A DNA stretch of 32,496 nt from a virus. The DNA is taken from positions 1 through 32,496 of IMG/VR virus record IMGVR_UViG_3300020471_000483. One strand, given 5' to 3'. The notes under the pieces were generated by a model. It ran no database searches, had not been told where the DNA came from, and worked only from the letters and a program-made list of their open reading frames with translations. The position numbers and the translations under genes are program-made. This document shows positions 30,246 through 32,496 of the stretch, piece after piece (within the stretch, counting starts at the first letter, position 1; every line of letters starts with the position of its first letter).

Positions 30246-31108
30246 TAATTAAACCTCTCGATGTTTTTATTTAGCTTGAGAAGATCGCTCTGTGTTTTAA
30301 TCCTCCCTGATAATGTAGTATTCTCTGTAAAATTCTTTCTACGATTATACTCCATAATATCATTGTTATCGATATCGTCAGCATTTGCTGTTTCTATCAC
30401 CACATCAACTCCTTTACTAGCAAGTACGTCTCTGTGGACTGGTAACCATTGCACCAGTGGTGTGCCTGCCTTGACGATATAATCGCCAGGTTCTGTCATA
30501 TGCCAGAATAATTGTAAATTAATCTCATATGAGTATAGTGGGTCAACAATACCATTTGGCACTGAGAATCTCTCCTCGTCCCAATATGCTATATTTTGTT
30601 GAATAAAGACAATATCCTTGTGTGCTTGCACACGCCAAGGTAATTCCATCTTTATAGTATAGTCTAGCACATCTTTCTGCTGATTGACAAGGTTTCTCAT
30701 ACCCTCTGTCTGGTCAGGTATATGTGCTGTCAAATATCTACCACCATAGAATAATGTCTCACTCCTCCACTCAAAATTACCACTACCATCTATATGAATG
30801 ATAAAATCAGCAGGGGCAGGGATAATATATCCAGTGTCCATAACTCCGTCTAATGCAGGGCAAGTTGCAGCATGAGACCAAAGACCATCAGGTGCACCAG
30901 TAGCATCCATATCTTGCATTCTTTCCCATAATGCTTTTGCTTTTAATGCAGGGCATTTCTTTTCTTCTTTTGCATGTTCTCGTTTGAGTGCTTCACTCCT
31001 CCATTTGCGTCTTAATTTCTTAGCAGGAAATATTGGATGCAAAGCTGCAACCCCAGTATCTAGTGAATAAAATCTAATCCACTTATTTTTCTTTTTAAAA
31101 TTAAACAT
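30245..31108 (-). CDS. Hypothetical protein beside halogenase, 287 aa (weakly DUF6065-like)
   Basis: Contains GYIIPAPADFIIHIDGSGNF, then LPWRVQAHKDIVFIQQNIAY, GIVDPLYSYEINLQLFWH and AGTPLVQWLPVHRD. The order 'P-x-D-(I/F)-x-(I) ... LPWRV ... G-I-x-D ... N-x-Q-L ... AG-x-PL-x-Q-x-x-P-x-x-R' loosely recalls the uncharacterised DUF6065 family, a weak match by eye. Very basic N-terminus (KKNKWIRFYS, then KKLRRKWRSEALKREHAKEE) with Cys53 and Cys84. Its ATG overlaps the halogenase stop by 8 bases, so a shared task with the halogenase (substrate carrier, reductase partner or substrate) is plausible but unproven. Confidence 0.75.
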   Translation of the reverse strand: MFNFKKKNKWIRFYSLDTGVAALHPIFPAKKLRRKWRSEALKREHAKEEKKCPALKAKALWERMQDMDATGAPDGLWSHAATCPALDGVMDTGYIIPAPADFIIHIDGSGNFEWRSETLFYGGRYLTAHIPDQTEGMRNLVNQQKDVLDYTIKMELPWRVQAHKDIVFIQQNIAYWDEERFSVPNGIVDPLYSYEINLQLFWHMTEPGDYIVKAGTPLVQWLPVHRDVLASKGVDVVIETANADDIDNNDIMEYNRRKNFTENTTLSGRIKTQSDLLKLNKNIERFN

Positions 31109-32496
31109 TGTAAATGTTATCCCTCAAGTATTCATAATGAGTTGGTTGTCTGTGACTCCAATCCTTCATTGCTTGTCTGTCTTTCTGATACTGCTCGTGT
31201 GCTTCCTTGACATCATATGGATTTGAATGTATCCCAACCTTTTCTTTATATGATGCTTTACCAAATGGAATATAGTCTTGACCCGCACAGATATAAATGC
31301 TACCTGATTGCTCATCATGTTCTTTGATAAATGTATTTTCTACACTATTCATTAACATCCATGTGTTTGCCATAGCATCTACTTCACTGTATAGATGCTT
31401 ACCCATATTAACATAATCTATGTTTTCTGTCACGTCTCTCCAATATTGATTATCTTCTCTTGATGACAATGCATAGTGTAGTGATACAAAATTAGACATT
31501 GCTTCAATCATATTGTTAACCTGTCCGTTGTAACTGTCTCTGTCAAATCTAGTTACAACACCTTCTCTTCTCTCTAAGTATTCTGATAGTAATAATATAT
31601 TCTCATGTGTAGTCATGAGTCCAGTTGATTCTAATGGCTCTACAAATCCATATGATAAACCAATACCTACAACATTCTTGACCCATCCCTGTGTATGTTT
31701 ACCATGTTTAATTTTAATAGGTTTAAATTCTGCTTCGTGGGCAATTTTGGGCGAATATCTAACTGCAAGATACTTTCTGAATTCTACCTCTGCCTCACAC
31801 TGATTGATATACTTACTACTATAACAATAACCTGTGCCTACTCTATGCCATAGTGGAATATTCCATATCCACCCTGCACTCATTCCAACACAATCAGTAT
31901 ATGTCTCCATCTGTTTCTCTCTGTCGACATATGGAATCTGTGTTGCAAGTGCTGCATCATTATATAATTTGTGATGAAAATCCTCGAAAGGCACATTCAT
32001 ATGTTGCTCAAGTAATAATGATTTAAAACCTGTGCAATCAATAAACATATCAGCACTAATGGCTGTGCCATCATCAGTAATAATAGATTGAATACTACCA
32101 TCAGGTCTCTTAACTACATTACCAACATCCCCAGTTAGATGATGCACACCGTTAGGAATGCAATGATGCTCTTTTAAATACTGTCCAAATAATTCTGCGT
32201 CTAAATGATATGCTCTATCTAATCTCTCATCCCATAGAGAACCTGGAATATCTTTATCAACCATACGACACTCTTCTGCCAACCATGTAGACCTGTTGGC
32301 AAATCGGGCAAATTCTTCTGGTGGATATAACTCTTTACCATACTTTGCTCTCAACTCATAGAAACGTACAGGATTATCACAATACCAATCTACAGTATCA
32401 AACTTACCAAATGGATATTGAAATCTCTCTCCCTTCCCCTCTCTAAAATTCTTAAATGCAATAGATGTTTTATAAGTTGCATTACAGTGTGGCATC
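31101..32496 (-). CDS. Flavin-dependent tryptophan halogenase, N-terminus off the window
   Basis: The visible 464 residues match the PrnA-type halogenase from just before the catalytic Lys onward. TYKTSIAF places that Lys (K79 of PrnA) at visible residue 9. The halogenase-specific WIWNIP (W-x-W-x-I-P) is at 209-214, and VEPLESTGL at 285-293 supplies the catalytic Glu (E346 of PrnA). The FAD-binding G-x-G-x-x-G is not visible because the gene continues past the right edge. These enzymes use FADH2, O2 and halide to halogenate indole rings, free or in peptides. All visible key residues are intact, so the enzyme is probably active; the real substrate is unknown. First visible gene of the oxygenase operon. 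Confidence 0.9.
   Translation of the reverse strand, partial: MPHCNATYKTSIAFKNFREGKGERFQYPFGKFDTVDWYCDNPVRFYELRAKYGKELYPPEEFARFANRSTWLAEECRMVDKDIPGSLWDERLDRAYHLDAELFGQYLKEHHCIPNGVHHLTGDVGNVVKRPDGSIQSIITDDGTAISADMFIDCTGFKSLLLEQHMNVPFEDFHHKLYNDAALATQIPYVDREKQMETYTDCVGMSAGWIWNIPLWHRVGTGYCYSSKYINQCEAEVEFRKYLAVRYSPKIAHEAEFKPIKIKHGKHTQGWVKNVVGIGLSYGFVEPLESTGLMTTHENILLLSEYLERREGVVTRFDRDSYNGQVNNMIEAMSNFVSLHYALSSREDNQYWRDVTENIDYVNMGKHLYSEVDAMANTWMLMNSVENTFIKEHDEQSGSIYICAGQDYIPFGKASYKEKVGIHSNPYDVKEAHEQYQKDRQAMKDWSHRQPTHYEYLRDNIYNV

Overview
This window looks like part of the genome of a marine T4-like myovirus (contractile-tailed phage), most likely infecting picocyanobacteria or another AT-rich oceanic bacterium such as SAR11. 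The evidence is a recognisable T4-type baseplate pair (gp25 and gp6) beside very large Gly-Tyr repeat virion proteins, small conserved proteins typical of T4-like cyanophages, low GC, and tight packing with many ATGA or TAATG start/stop overlaps. The host is inferred from gene style only. Every gene I accept is on the minus strand, so transcription runs from high to low coordinates.

There are three regions. (1) 1-14416 is a late virion module. Read in the direction of transcription it holds a helical microprotein, an NlpC/P60 peptidase, an AbrB-like small protein, small conserved proteins, a 1212-aa structural protein, a PAAR-like spike-tip protein, a tiny basic protein, a 219-aa unknown, gp25, gp6, and a giant repeat protein of more than 1855 aa that runs off the window. 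(2) 14417-15115 is a roughly 700-base non-coding boundary with promoter-like sites (one a perfect TTGACA-N17-TATAAT) and short tandem repeats. (3) 15116-26151 is an accessory/early region of mostly 43-140 aa proteins in short operons. It also holds an SF2 helicase, a nuclease plus DNA methyltransferase pair that looks like a restriction-modification system, a 2OG-Fe(II) oxygenase and an ArdA-like antirestriction protein. From 26151 to the right edge lies one continuous operon: a flavin-dependent tryptophan halogenase (5' end off the window), a 287-aa unknown, a coiled-coil protein, five putative Fe(II)/2-oxoglutarate or JmjC-type oxygenases, and two small proteins.

The most striking non-coding signal is a regulatory cassette repeated ten times between the early operons. 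Each has a hairpin (arms usually GTGACA/TGTCAC) at the end of the upstream gene, then a box (AGCAT, AGCGT or TGCAT), then exactly 11 bases, then a TATAAT-like -10 hexamer. No -35 TTGACA is present. The layout resembles the mobile promoter/stem-loop cassettes (PeSLs) described in T4-type coliphages, but the sequence is different. Two early transcripts would begin exactly at the 5' strand of a long closing helix. One of these leaders is about 150 nt and is a candidate new structured RNA.

Frames, motifs, repeats and spacings were read directly from the sequence. Family names come from motif recognition by eye. No database search or folding program was run.
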